Made by a program: the position numbers and the translations under genes | Shown here: piece after piece, positions 12,625 to 23,734 of the stretch | Layout: the number at the start of each line of letters is the position of its first letter | Numbering within the stretch: the stretch's first letter is position 1 | Assembly: GCA_036873135.1 (NCBI GenBank) | Contig: JAPTYO010000040.1 | Coordinates: 186,001-250,000, forward strand | DNA length: 64,000 nucleotides | Direction of reading: 5' to 3' | Source: Clarkia xantiana subsp. parviflora | Lineage: Eukaryota; Streptophyta; Magnoliopsida; Myrtales; Onagraceae | Notes under the pieces: model-generated | Databases searched by the model: none | Told to the model about the DNA's origin: nothing | Seen by the model: only the letters and a program-made list of their open reading frames with translations

Positions 12625-12705
12625 AGTTATTACGTCGATGGTTGAGAGCGCTGATTCTCATGTAGTTTAACTCCAAGGTCACGAGTTCGAATCCCACTCG
12701 ACTTG
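12625..12705 (+). repeat. tRNA-derived sequence, probable SINE head
   Basis: GGTTGAGAGCGCTGATTCTC resembles an A-box region and GGTCACGAGTTCGAATCCC contains a textbook B box (GTTCGAATCC). The ends GTCGA and TCGAC could pair like an acceptor stem, but the remaining acceptor pairs and a clean anticodon arm do not form, so I do not call a functional tRNA. The body may extend to about 12800. Confidence 0.45.
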
Positions 12706-13069
12706 ATTAAAAATCATTTCATAGGAAAGAAAGACTCGTGTATAACAGACCGGTCTCTCGATTATGTAGGTTGAAACACTGCCACTACACTATTAAATAG
12801 TTCTCTATAGCATACAAAAATTGTACTAGGTTGAATAATATTATTTTTTGATATAAATTTCGAAAATGAAGAATCACAATTATTAATTTTGATTGAAGAA
12901 GGTAAAGCATTACACACACAAAGCCGCTCCAAACGACAAATATAACATTCATCACCATTTCGACTTCCTCACCATCACCATCACATCCAACCTCACTTTA
13001 CCTTTCATTAAACCACCAACACCTAGCCACGACCAGACGTCTCAACTACCCTCGTCTCCGGCATCCATC

Positions 13070-16000
13070 ATGCCTAAGCTGGTGGTTGAAATTCTCGACG
13101 CCGCCGATCTCATGCCCAAGGACGGCCACGGCTCCGCCAGTCCCTACGTCGAGGTCGAATTCGACGGCCAGAAACAGAGGACGCAGACCAAGCCCAAGGA
13201 TCTAAACCCTCAGTGGAACGAGAAGCTTCTCTTCAACGTCGCAAACCCTAGGGACCTCCACCACAGCACCATAGACGTCGTCGTTTACAACGATCGTAAC
13301 TCCGGCGGCCACCACAAGCACTTCCTTGGCCGTGTCAGGATCTCCGGCGTGTCTGTGCCTTTCTCTGAATCGGAGGCTTCTGTACAGCGGTACCCGCTTG
13401 ATAAGCGCGGCCTGTTTTCGAATATCAGGGGCGATCTGGGGCTGAGATTGTATCTCGCCGATGATGCGTACGGTGGCGGTGGTTCTAATTTTCCGACAAA
13501 TGGTACTGCCAATTCTGGTTTTGCTACTGCTGAGAATTCAGAGACTGATAATCCTCTGCAGGAGATTGATTTGAATGCTAAGCGCCGTGATGATGATTAT
13601 CTCCATCATCTCCACGTCGACGATGATGATGAGGAGGAGAATTTCGATAAGAAGACGAGAAATCGAGAAAAGGAGGAAGTCAGGAGGACGTTTCATTCCA
13701 TCGGAACCAGCGGCGGTGGTGGTGGTGGTGGCGGTCCCCGTCCTGGTCCACCTCCGCCGACGTTTACTACTCGTGCGGATTTCGCTCAGGCAGGCCCGCC
13801 GCCTTCATCTGTGATGCACATGCCGGCTCCACGGCCGCAGAACCCAGAATTCTCCCTAGTGGAGACGCGGCCGCCGGTGGCGGCCCACCTCCGGTACCGT
13901 GGCGGCGACAAAACGACGTCCACCTACGACCTCGTCGAGCAGATGCATTATCTCTACGTCCGTGTAGTCAAAGCAAAGGACCTCCCCGACATGGACGTCT
14001 CCGGCAGCCTGGACCCGTACGTCGAGGTGAAGCTCGGCAACTACAAAGGAGTTACCAAGTTCTTGGAGAAGAACCAGAACCCCGTCTGGCACCAGATCTT
14101 CGCCTTTCCAAAGGACCGCCTCCAATCAAACACTCTCGAAGTGATCATCAAGGACAAGGATTTCGCGAAAGACGACTTCGTTGGCCGAGTTCTGTTCGAC
14201 GTCGCGGAGGCGCCGGTCCGAGTCCCGCCGGACAGTCCCTTAGCGCCGGAATGGTACAAATTGGTCGACAAGAAGGGCGTGAGGGTCAGAGGTGAGATCA
14301 TGCTGGCCGTCTGGATGGGAACTCAGGCCGACGAGTCGTTCCCCGACGCGTGGCATGCAGACGCGCACAACGTCAGCCACTCCAACCTGTCGAACACGCG
14401 CTCCAAGGTCTACTTCTCACCGAAGATGTACTACCTCCGCGTCCACGTCATCGAGGCGCAGGACCTGGTCTCCCAGGACCGCGGCCGGATGGTGGAGGCC
14501 ATGGTGAAGGTCCAGTTAGGGAACCAGGGCCGAGCCACGCGCCAGTCGCCGGTGAAAACGCCGAACCCAGTCTGGAACGACGAGCTCATGTTCGTCGCCG
14601 CCGAGCCGTTCGAGGACTTCATCATCGTCTCCGTCGAAGATAAAGAAATCCTCGGGAGAGTGATTCTCCACCTGAGAGACATCCCGCAGCGGAATGACAC
14701 GGCCAAGCTCCCAGACCCTAAATGGTATAACCTCTTCTCGCCGGCGATTGCTGAGGTGGACGACGACAAGGAGAAACGTAAGATCAAGTTCACCAGCAAA
14801 ATCTGTCTGAGATTCGTGTTAGACGCAGGTTACCATGTTTTAGACGAGTCAACTCACTTCAGCAGCGACCTCCAGCCGTCTTCCAAGACTCTCCGGAAAC
14901 CGAGCATCGGAATTCTCGAAGTCGGAATCTTGTCGGCTCGGAACCTTCTGCCGATGAAGGCAAAGGAAGGGAAAACCACGGACGCGTATTGCGTGGCGAA
15001 ATACGGCAATAAGTGGGTCCGGACTAGGACGTTGATCGACACGCTGGCGCCTCGCTGGAACGAGCAGTACACCTGGGAGGTGTACGATCCGTGCACCGTC
15101 ATTACGGTCGGGGTGTTCGATAACTGCCACGTCAGCGGTGACGGAAAGGACCAAAAAATCGGAAAGGTCCGGATTCGACTCTCGACCCTCGAGATCGACC
15201 GGGTCTACACCCATTACTACCCTCTATTAGTGCTCCAACCCTCGGGGCTTAAGAAACACGGCGAGCTTCACCTAGCCATACGGTTCACCTGCACCGCCTG
15301 GGTCAACATGGTGGCTCAATACGGTCGACCGCTCTTACCAAAAATGCATTACGTCCAACCGATATCGGTTCGGTACATTGACTGGCTCCGCCACCAGGCA
15401 ACACTAATCGTGGCGGCTCGGCTCTCCCGAGCCGAGCCGCCACTCAGGCGCGAAGTGGTGGAATACATGGTTGATGTGGATATCCACATGTTTAGCCTTC
15501 GCCGTAGCAAAGCTAATTTCCAACGCATAATGTCGCTATTTTCGGGAATCACCGCCATTTTCCGATGGCTCGACGCGATCTGCTACTGGAGAAACCCGTT
15601 AACCACGTGCCTTGTACATGTCCTGTTCCTAATCTTGGTCTGTTACCCGGAGCTGATATTACCAACAATTTTCCTCTATTTGTTCGTGATCGGAATCTGG
15701 AACTACCGGTTTCGGCAGAGGAATCCGCCGCACATGGACGCACGGCTCTCTCAGGCGGAATTCACCAACCCCGATGAGTTGGACGAGGAGTTTGACAATT
15801 TCCCGACCACCAAAGGAATGGATACGGTTCGGATGAGGTACGATCGGCTGAGGAGCGTAGCGGGAAGGGTACAGACAGTGATCGGTGACCTGGCAACTCA
15901 GGGGGAGCGGGCGCAGGCCGTGCTGAGCTGGCGTGACCCGAGGGCAACGTCGATATTTATAATTTTCGCACTAATTTTTGCGGTTTTTATATACATAACT

Positions 16001-16129
16001 CCGCTACAGGTGGTGGCGGTGCTGTGGGGGCTATACTTGCTGCGGCATCCGCGGTTTAGGAAGAAGCTGCCGTCAGTTCCGGTCAATTTCTTCAAGAGAC
16101 TGCCCGCAAAGTCGGATTCGCTACTATGA
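13070..16129 (+). CDS. MCTP: multiple C2 domain and transmembrane region protein
   Basis: Intronless gene of 1019 residues. The frame is open from 12893, but MPKLVVEILDAADLMPKDG is the conserved family N terminus, so ATG 13070 is chosen. Domains: C2-1 at about 1-120, C2-2 at 291-415 (YLYVRVVKAKDLPDMD), C2-3 at 453-550 (YYLRVHVIEAQDL), C2-4 at 613-720 (GILEVGILSARNLLPMK), then the plant PRT_C region with hydrophobic segments at about 840-880 and 960-990, ending RLPAKSDSLL. Between C2-1 and C2-2 lies a low-complexity linker with an acidic His/Asp stretch, a run of Gly and a Pro-rich segment. C2-3 lacks the usual second acidic pair (QDRGRMVEAMVKV), so calcium binding there is doubtful. MCTPs tether ER to plasma membrane, often at plasmodesmata; QUIRKY and FTIP1 are relatives. 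This copy reads closest to the MCTP6-10 group rather than QUIRKY, from memory. Confidence 0.95.
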   Translation: MPKLVVEILDAADLMPKDGHGSASPYVEVEFDGQKQRTQTKPKDLNPQWNEKLLFNVANPRDLHHSTIDVVVYNDRNSGGHHKHFLGRVRISGVSVPFSESEASVQRYPLDKRGLFSNIRGDLGLRLYLADDAYGGGGSNFPTNGTANSGFATAENSETDNPLQEIDLNAKRRDDDYLHHLHVDDDDEEENFDKKTRNREKEEVRRTFHSIGTSGGGGGGGGPRPGPPPPTFTTRADFAQAGPPPSSVMHMPAPRPQNPEFSLVETRPPVAAHLRYRGGDKTTSTYDLVEQMHYLYVRVVKAKDLPDMDVSGSLDPYVEVKLGNYKGVTKFLEKNQNPVWHQIFAFPKDRLQSNTLEVIIKDKDFAKDDFVGRVLFDVAEAPVRVPPDSPLAPEWYKLVDKKGVRVRGEIMLAVWMGTQADESFPDAWHADAHNVSHSNLSNTRSKVYFSPKMYYLRVHVIEAQDLVSQDRGRMVEAMVKVQLGNQGRATRQSPVKTPNPVWNDELMFVAAEPFEDFIIVSVEDKEILGRVILHLRDIPQRNDTAKLPDPKWYNLFSPAIAEVDDDKEKRKIKFTSKICLRFVLDAGYHVLDESTHFSSDLQPSSKTLRKPSIGILEVGILSARNLLPMKAKEGKTTDAYCVAKYGNKWVRTRTLIDTLAPRWNEQYTWEVYDPCTVITVGVFDNCHVSGDGKDQKIGKVRIRLSTLEIDRVYTHYYPLLVLQPSGLKKHGELHLAIRFTCTAWVNMVAQYGRPLLPKMHYVQPISVRYIDWLRHQATLIVAARLSRAEPPLRREVVEYMVDVDIHMFSLRRSKANFQRIMSLFSGITAIFRWLDAICYWRNPLTTCLVHVLFLILVCYPELILPTIFLYLFVIGIWNYRFRQRNPPHMDARLSQAEFTNPDELDEEFDNFPTTKGMDTVRMRYDRLRSVAGRVQTVIGDLATQGERAQAVLSWRDPRATSIFIIFALIFAVFIYITPLQVVAVLWGLYLLRHPRFRKKLPSVPVNFFKRLPAKSDSLL

Positions 16130-16658
16130 GCGTCGACACGGTCGATTTGTGTTAGTAAAAATTTATTTTTAAATGTAGATGCAATGATATTATTGCGTTA
16201 TGAATAAATGTAATGAAAACCATGCAAGGATAATAAGATAGAACCATTATATATGGCTATTTGGGAACTCTGTGCAAATGCAAGGATAATAAGAAATGCT
16301 GTAAATGGTTGGTTGTGGTGTAATTGCTTGACTTACAAGAAAAAGGTTGTTATATTATAATAAATGCATAATTCAACCGGAATAATTAGCTGCTGGAGTT
16401 ATGGATTTAGATTTAATGAAACGAATAACGTAATTAGCTTGTACTGATTTGCCGTCTTCATACCTAACCTTGTTTTTTTGCCTAAAAAATAACTAACGTT
16501 ATTTTCGTTAATCTACACTTACACTGAGTACATTAATGTTTTGAAAATTGGACAAGACCTGACGTTGAAGCGGTAAGATAATTGATTTCTGGTCACCGGT
16601 CCGGTCTGGTTCAACCGGTCCTATAAAAAAAGACTAATCCAACTTCATTTAAATTGGG
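16130..16658. other. 3' flank of the MCTP gene
   Basis: Presumed 3' UTR and AT-rich spacer. AATAAA-like words occur near 16203 and 16360. No gene seen. Confidence 0.4.
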
Positions 16659-16900
16659 TTAAAGGGTTATTTTTTGTGACATATGTTTGGTCACTTTTAG
16701 TTTTTTGTGCCACATATTTTATTTTGTAGGTTTTTGGTGTTATATATTTGCATTTTGTAGACTTTTGGTGCATCCGTTAGTTAACGGTTAAATTTGACCA
16801 TTAAATAATTTTATTTTATTCAATTTAGTCCCTAATTTTTTTCCGGTCATCGTCCAAAATATTCCGGCCACCACACAAGACCGTCGGCCGCTGAAACCCA
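16659..16900. mobile_element. foldback-family fragment, copy 4 (one arm)
   Basis: Begins GGGTTAAAGGGTTATTTTTTG and carries the family pattern of TTTGGTCACTTTTAG, TTAGTTAACGGTTAAATT and CAATTTAGTCCCTAATTTTT in the order seen at 1716-1990 and 18849-19090. The matching right arm is not visible, so it is a partial or diverged copy. Confidence 0.5.
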
Positions 16901-17184
16901 CCCAAGCTCACCGATAACCACCTAATTCTTTGGGCCAAATGTTGTTTTCTTATTTGTAATTAGGTTTTCGGTCAACTCTGGTAAAAAAGACAAGAATGGT
17001 GAACAGTGGGCTGATGAATTGAATTGTCTCCAAATGGAACATCAACATCGGCCCAAAACATTTGACTGTTGGGCCGGGCTAATCTGAACTCAGTACATAA
17101 TATAATATCGAGTGATTTATTTATTTTAAGTTGTTGGTGTGCTGATTGCTAAGTTATTTAGTTCGTATATGTTTGACGTCCCAA
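16901..17184. other. intergenic, nothing recognised
   Basis: No coding or structural signal was identified. Confidence 0.4.
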
Positions 17185-17550
17185 CATGTTTGATAAAGAT
17201 TGTTTTATGGACCAAAATGTTTTAAAATGTACAACAAGCTTACAAAATATGGTAAAATGATGTATCGTCCACTTGTTGTCACTAGTCTCATTAAGTGGAC
17301 ATGTGCGGATCACTAAAAAAAATTTAAATAATAAATTAATTTATACATAACAATGATTATTAGTGTTCCGCACGTGTCCACTTAATGAGACTATTGATAA
17401 CAAGTGAACGTATGTCATTTTAACATCTTTTGTAAGCTTGTTATACATTTTAATACATATTGGTCCATAAAACCACATTTTTCAAACATATTGTACATTT
17501 TAAAACATATTGATCAATAAAAACATCTTTTTCAAACATATTACATATTT
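17185..17550. mobile_element. foldback MITE with a duplicated outer arm unit
   Basis: Inner arms: CAACAAGCTTACAAAATATG and GTCTCATTAAGTGGACATG on the left (17230-17310) pair with their inverted copies at about 17350-17445. Outer arms: TTATGGACCAAAATG on the left pairs with the inverse of ATTGGTCCATAAAACCAC on the right. Beyond that, the right side carries a second diverged outer unit (ACATATTGATCAATAAAAAC, about 17500-17525), so the right arm looks extended by local duplication. Confidence 0.65.
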
Positions 17551-18039
17551 TACATATTTTTCCCTAATATATACATATAGCTAGACAAATATAGTAACGC
17601 TTTTTCTTTAAGCCAAAACAAACAAAAAAATCAAAGCACATGAGAATCCCTTTTGGACCACCATTTGAGAGAGTAGCCTTTAAACATCATCAAGGTTGTT
17701 ATCGGCAACGGCAACCCCAATCTATCATATATACGATATGATGGTCATGTTCAAATCCAAAGTACCATTTTTGGGCATTTCAAGTTCGATATTCATAACT
17801 ATCAAATCGTCTAATAACAAAAAAATATAACGTGATATAAAAGCTAGCTTGACGTTAACTTATGGAAATATGGTATAGTCATCAATGTGGTCACGTTGAT
17901 GATCAGAATGTCATTTAATATACTTTTAGCTAGTGTGTGTGACCACATCACTCTCTTAAATTCATAACAAAAATATTCGTAATACAATTAAGCGTCACTT
18001 AAATCAGTACATAATGACACTTAAAGAAGTGTCAGCATA
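17551..18039. other. intergenic, nothing recognised
   Basis: AT-rich sequence without gene features. It may include the interior of the CACTA fragment that ends at 18140. Confidence 0.35.
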
Positions 18040-18140
18040 ATAGAAGATACGACGCTACTATAAAACGTTGCTAAATTTCAATAGCATTCAGCAAGCGTTG
18101 CCTTTAAAAATATCACATGGGACTCATTTTCTTGTAGTGG
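18040..18140. mobile_element. CACTA-type element terminus (fragment)
   Basis: Ends in TTTTCTTGTAGTG (18128-18140), the inverse of the plant CACTA terminus CACTACAAGAAAA. The subterminal words AACGTTGC and AAGCGTTGCC are of the kind repeated inside CACTA ends. The partner terminus was not found upstream within 1 kb. Confidence 0.5.
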
Positions 18141-18848
18141 TATTTTAAGTACCTATGACTCATTTAAACAAATATATGTATTTTACTCCACTCATTTAAA
18201 GTCCTGAATGTCCCGAGTTACTTATATTTTTTCGACATTTTACAGCCTAAATAATCTTACTATAGAAATTCACCTTACTTAGTCTGTAAACTCGGTGAAT
18301 ATCTTTGTGAACTTGATATATGTGTTCGTGAACTTGATGAATGCTTGAATTTGAAGTTGTATTTTGAGTTGAAAAAGTTACTATTTATTCTCTAATGTAA
18401 AGAAGGGAGTATAGTTATAGTATGCTGAAAAAGGGAAAGCCTAGTGCTAAGAGAAGTAGGCTTATTCTTACACCAAACAGGCAAGGCAATGATTCTGATT
18501 TAGAAAACAGGTGAACCAAAAAGCCCAAAATGAAGGAGCAACAAGACAAACCCTAAGCTTGCTTGCCTGCCAGTTATAACCCACCACAGCCACGCCAACC
18601 AAAAACTTCCATCATCATAACATGTCTTATTATACATTAGTTAATATACTATTAGTGTGTCTTTTTTTATATAAGTATATATATAATATAATAATAATGT
18701 ATAGCAGTTATTTGAGGATAAAAAATATTCATAGTTAACACTTTATATTTTACAGATAATTTGGTACAAGTGAAGAATGATCAAGGAGTAGAGTAAACAT
18801 GTTACGAGTGATGGTCCTGATTATCTCCGTATGACCACCAAAAAGAAT
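18141..18848. other. intergenic, nothing recognised
   Basis: AT-rich. A less AT-rich patch at about 18420-18610 has no open frame or recognisable RNA. Confidence 0.4.
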
Positions 18849-19256
18849 AATGGTTAAAGGTACTTTGGGTACCATATGTTTGACCGTTTTCTACTTTTGA
18901 TACCATATGTTTTTTTTCTCGTATACTTTTAGTACCAAACGTTTGAAAAAAAGTATACTTTTGTTACATCCCTTAGTTGGCTAAATGTCATGTGCAAGTC
19001 ACATGACCCACCATAAACTTTTGATTTTGTTCAATTTAGTCCATCTAATAGATCCATAACATTTATTTTGTTCAATTTAATCCTAAATTTCAAAATCGAA
19101 TCTTGACTCAAGAAGACCTAACCGGACCTAACTCATGACTAGGTCCGACCCTGGGTCGGGGTCCCCTATGTCCAGCGATCCCAACTCAAAGTCGGACCTA
19201 GCCCTAGGCTAGGTCCAGCTATGTCAATTGGGACCTAGCCCCTATTTGAGGAGTTT
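18849..19256. mobile_element. foldback-family element, copy 2 (left arm and core)
   Basis: Starts TGGTTAAAGGTACTTTGGGT. It contains TTTAGTCCATCTAATAGATCC and the core GGTCCGACCCTGGGTCGG, both shared with 1716-2328. The core includes a small palindrome around TAGCCCTAGGCTAGG. The right arm is missing. Confidence 0.7.
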
Positions 19257-20475
19257 CCATATACTATATAAATATGATAAACCTACCATCAATGTTATTA
19301 GCTTAGACTTTTATATAAGTTTTTTTTCTTTATAAGTTCAAATATTCGATTAAACTGAATATAAACTCAATATAAGTTTAGTGATTATTAACGTATAAAG
19401 TAATTATACTGTGTATCTCACTCATCTTAAGCATTTGGATTTTGAAATGGAGAAAACGTAATGCCTTTTAGTTTTCCTTTTTGATAACGATCATTTTATT
19501 TGATATATATTGCTATACCTATACTATTACTAGCATTGCTTCCATGACAATACTATCATTGCATATCTACTATTTACCTACAAATAGTAAAACATCATTG
19601 CCACGCGCTAATTGTCTTTCTATGTCAGATTTTTCTCCTTTTTTCCTTTTGCTATGTTCAAAAGATTAATTATCAAATCCTAAAATTGTTAACTGAATTT
19701 TTGCATGTAATTTATTTCACTTGTGTACAAATAGCTATTTTCTTTTGAATAATTTGTCTAATCCAGACGAAATTAGTCACATGACTCGTCATTATAAAGA
19801 AAGTAGTTAGTAATTTTTTACTGTCCAAATATAAGGTAGTAGTTTGGTCGTTTATCCAGACATCAGTTAGCAACTTGTTTATCTGTCTAAACATTGAACT
19901 AACAATTTGTCGTGTTCTTATTCATCACGTCATGGGTATATGACCCATTTCATCCCCGATGAACAGAAATTCTAACAGAGCTAGCTATTATTTGTAAAAA
20001 AAAAGCAGGTAATAATTTGTTTGATTGCATAAACATCAGCTTATCTTAATTAGTTAGTTAACCCTATATATAATAATAAATTTTATAAAAAAAAAACTCA
20101 ATTCTTAATTTATATTATTTTTCATATATTTATTTCAACCAAGCTATTAAACTAGCAAGATCAACTATATAGTTGACACATTAAATTAAACTAATTAAAC
20201 GTGATTTGTGAAGTATGTAGAAGTTACCGGTTCAACCAATATAGTGGGTGAAGTTAATACTTGAACCAACATCACTTGTCTAATTAATTAGACCTAGCTC
20301 AACTCCAAGGAATTTAAATTTACTGCTATAAAGAGTAAACTACAGTGTAGATAATAGAGTGGTAAATTCTCTGTCACACACTATATGCTATTTTTGCTAG
20401 TGCTTGGATTGGAAGGCTTGTGCAGATTGGTAACAATGCCAATCCTGACTTGTATTGACTCTTCCTCATTATTTT
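19257..20475. other. intergenic, nothing recognised
   Basis: Strongly AT-rich. Short open frames at 19481 and 19712 (60-62 codons) have no domain signal and were not called. Confidence 0.4.
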
Positions 20476-21206
20476 AAGGGTTAACGGTCTTTTGTTCTAT
20501 GATATTTGATTACTTTTGATTTTTAAACTATAATGTTTTTTTGCCTAGTTTTGATATCTTATTTTTGTAGATTTTTTTAGTTTTGGTTCGATCGTTACAT
20601 TCCGTCCATTTTTTTCCCGTTAAGTGACATGTGCAAGTCACGTGATCCACCATAAACTTTCAATTTTGTTCAAATTTAGGAGAATTGACCCATTAAAGTA
20701 GGTTTAGGGTGTCAATTCCCCCAAATTTGTCCCATTAAGCCTAGTTCAATTCGCCCAAATTGAACTAGGTTTAGGGTGTCAATTCCCCCAAATTTAAACA
20801 GAATTGAAAGTTTAGGGTGGATCACGTGAGTTGCACATGTCACTCAACGGAAAAATGGACGGAATGTGCAAGTCACGTGATCCACCCTAAACTTTTATTG
20901 TTCAAATTTAGGATAATTGACCCATTAAACTAGGTTTAGATGTCAATTCCCTCAAATTTGACCCATTAAGTCTAGTTCAGTTCGCCCAAATTGAACTAGG
21001 TTTAGGGTGTCAATTCCCCCAAATTTGAAAGTTTAGGGTGGATCACGTGACTTGCACATGTCACTTAACGGAAAAATAGACGGAATGTAACGGGCGGACC
21101 AAAACTAGAAAAATCTGCAAACATATGGTACCAAAACTAAGCAAAAAAAAACATCATGGACCAACCAAAAATGGTCATACATTATGGATCAAAATACCTG
21201 TTAATC
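20476..21206. mobile_element. foldback-family element, copy 3, with internal duplication
   Basis: The left end GGGTTAACGGTCTTTTG and the right end (reversed ATTAACAGGTATTTTGATCC) are inverted copies. Inside, a unit starting GTGCAAGTCACGTGATCCAC occurs at 20631 and 20866, spaced 235 bp, and each unit is itself partly palindromic (ACCTAGTTCAATT against AATTGAACTAGGTTTAGGG). No coding sequence is present. Confidence 0.75.
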
Positions 21207-22557
21207 ATTAAAATAATGAGGATTCGAATTTTTTTTTTTCAAAAATAAACTAAGATTTTAATAAAAATACTCAATAATTGGATTGAATGGCGTATATCAC
21301 CGCATTTTATACTATACATTCGCCACTGCCTAGAACACCTAACTAGAAACAATGCATATATTTAAAAAAAAAATTAATTAAAAAAAAAATAAAATGAAAA
21401 CAAGCATTTAAACTAATTGGGGTCAAGAACACCAACGGGAAACAATATAAATAGAATTTCAATTTTTTTGGCAAAGATTTTCAAAAAATGAAAACCAAAG
21501 AAATCACGGACATGTTTCTTGATCCAAGGTCACTTGTACAGTCAATGAGGTCAACCAACCAATATGTTTAATAATAACGTGTGGGTGGGTCCATTTCTGG
21601 TTATGCAAATTTAATTACTATTATTACTACACACTACTACCGATGGGTGGATACGTGTCTCATTGTACGCGGACCAGTTAATTAAAATGGATCTTCATCA
21701 ATAAATTATTATTTTGCTTAAGTTGGTTGTAAGCTGATATTGAATTTTTAATATCCTTCAGTTAATTAAAATCACGACTATATATCGTTCGCACTTATTA
21801 GAATACTATACAATTCAGAAATGATGTACATTCTCGGAATTGAGTTATCACATACACTTTCTCCTTTTTTATTTTGAAATTTTGTTGGTATGGTCAATCG
21901 TGAGTCAAACCCTAATTATGGTTGTTATGATTTGATTGGAAACAAGAACTAGTCCGAAATTAAGTTTGTTAATCAATCAAATATATATTGATTTTCCTTG
22001 TTATTATTTAAGATTATTAAGAGAGTGACCCTTTTATATAATAACATCAGTCCACTGAGTTCTTTTTTCCGTACGGTCTTTATAGTATATATGTTTTACA
22101 AATATATATAATGCTTACACTATGAACTTTTCACATTTTTTACTTTTAATTAATGTCGGAACTACTAAACCATTGACATTTTTAATGTTATTATAATCAT
22201 AATACAAATTTTAGGTGAGAAAGTAGCAAAATTACTTCTAAATCAAACAAGACTAGTAAGCACTCATAATATTTTTCAAAGTATAATGTTGGATATACTT
22301 TTGGAGCAGGGACAAAGCTAGCAAGGAGTGAGGTGACAATTAATCACTCAATTTTGTGAGATATTATAATTTTACTCTAAATATTGTAAAAAAGTTTCTA
22401 TATGATATTTTAAAATACTACATTTTTATCTTATAAATATTTTTGCATACATTGTTGGCTCGTAATTCAGTTCTTTTACATAATCAAAATTCATGACGTT
22501 GTCCTTACTTTGAAGGCACGCAATAAATATACCATAAAATCAAATGTTGATGAACCC
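21207..22557. other. intergenic, nothing recognised
   Basis: AT-rich. A GCGTATATCACCGC / TTCGCCACTGCC pair near 21281 and 21320 resembles ends of hAT-like MITEs but no complete element was resolved. Confidence 0.35.
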
Positions 22558-23248
22558 TGATGGGCATACACCTAAATTGATATCACCTAGATTCGACTTA
22601 GTCGCCACGTCGGCCCTTAACACGGTTATTAACCGAAAATTGACATTGAGTGGCCCGTGATCCAAAAAAACACAACCCCAAAATTAATTAAAGCTCGGAC
22701 ACGTGAATTTGGTATGGGTCGCGCAGGCCCGAATGGAACGACTTCCATCCGGACTAGTTTGGGCCGATATGTCTCCGCGCTCGGTACTGACACGACGCCC
22801 GGGTGACCTTTCACCCGGGCTACGCTATTGATGGTCACTTCAAGTCCCCAACGCCCGCATGTAATATACGTGGGCATTACCAAACACAATGGGCACCTCC
22901 GATGCCAAACAAGACTTATACCCGCCCTACCCGCAGTTATACACTATCATGATATAGCACTATCCTTAACCGGATCATTGCTCAACAAACTCTATAAGTA
23001 GAACATCACGTCTTTCATTTAATTTACAACATAACTTCATTATTGGTAGCTCTCACTTCTCTATAGAATATTTTATCTATCTAGCTCTCATACTCATTTA
23101 AGTATCGTAGAGGGTTCGCCGGGCACCCCAGGCGCACCCTTCTTGCAGGCTATCGAGGAAACTGATACGAGAAGAGAAACTTATCTAGTAAAGAATTTTA
23201 ATGCGAACGTTCCACCCAAGTAGGAACCTCGACGCACGTGATCAAACA
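22558..23248 (+). mobile_element. solo LTR, probably Ty3/gypsy
   Basis: A 691-bp block that begins TGATGGG and ends AAACA, flanked by a perfect 5-bp duplication AACCC (22553-22557 and 23249-23253). It is more GC-rich than its surroundings. A TATA-like CTCTATAAGTAG lies near 22990. The downstream stretch with AAGTATCGTAGAGGG, CGCCGGGCACCCCAGGCGC and CTTCTTGCAG resembles the R/U5 region of Tat-lineage gypsy LTRs. No primer-binding site, gag or pol sequence flanks it, so it is a solo LTR. An 86-codon open frame inside it (22889-22629, minus) is not taken as a gene. Confidence 0.7.
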
Positions 23249-23734
23249 AACCCGTTAAAAAATGTTTGTGGGGAGTGTATACTAGAAATTGTACGGGTTT
23301 TCTTATGCTGTTTTATACAACTTTGAGTACCAAGACGTCCGTTGTTACAAGTTAGGGGACTAAAAAAGTACCTTCCGCAATAATAATAAATAAACAAGTG
23401 ACCTAGAAATTAAGGTATGTATGTAGAGTAAAACGTATAGAATGATGGGTTTTCTCTGTTCTGTTGTCTTTCTGAATTGTAGTTTACCTTGAAACTCACG
23501 CTCCCTCAAAATTCACTCTCTCTCATCTCATCCGTTGTTTGTCTCTCTAAAAATTCAGGGCATTCTGACAAATGTGGGGCCCTCCACGCGGTATGGTAGT
23601 AAAAAAAGCGTGACGTGCGGGAGAACAACAAGAAACCACCCCCACCTCCCCTAATCCGTATCAGATCAGATATTTGCCCATACAATGTAAACACCTATCT
23701 TCTCTTCTATATAATTAATTAAATAAATACAACA
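23249..23734. other. intergenic, nothing firm
   Basis: Mixed composition. A CT-rich segment at 23500-23560 and ACGTGCG words near 23610 look promoter-like, but no gene follows. Confidence 0.3.

Larger units (their letters stand above)
9883..13069. other. intergenic between divergent LEA/DUF4149 and MCTP genes
   Basis: About 3.2 kb of AT-rich DNA. It contains upstream sequence of the LEA gene, with ACGTG-type words at 10010-10045 (CACGTGGAACTAG, CCACGTGGATTGCACGTG) that resemble ABRE/G-box elements. It also contains an (ATT)n array, a short tandem duplication and a tRNA-like sequence, listed separately. No additional gene was recognised. The presumed MCTP leader is CA-rich just before 13070. 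Confidence 0.5.

Noticed and set aside
12625..12705. Possible functional tRNA gene
   Set aside because: A good B box is present, but only five acceptor pairs form and no proper anticodon arm could be drawn. Called a tRNA-derived repeat instead.
12893..13069. 59-residue N-terminal extension of the MCTP frame
   Set aside because: The extension is Lys/His/Thr-rich and not conserved. MPKLVVEILDAADL is the standard start of the family.
22629..22889. 86-codon minus-strand open frame
   Set aside because: It lies inside the solo LTR and has no recognisable protein features.
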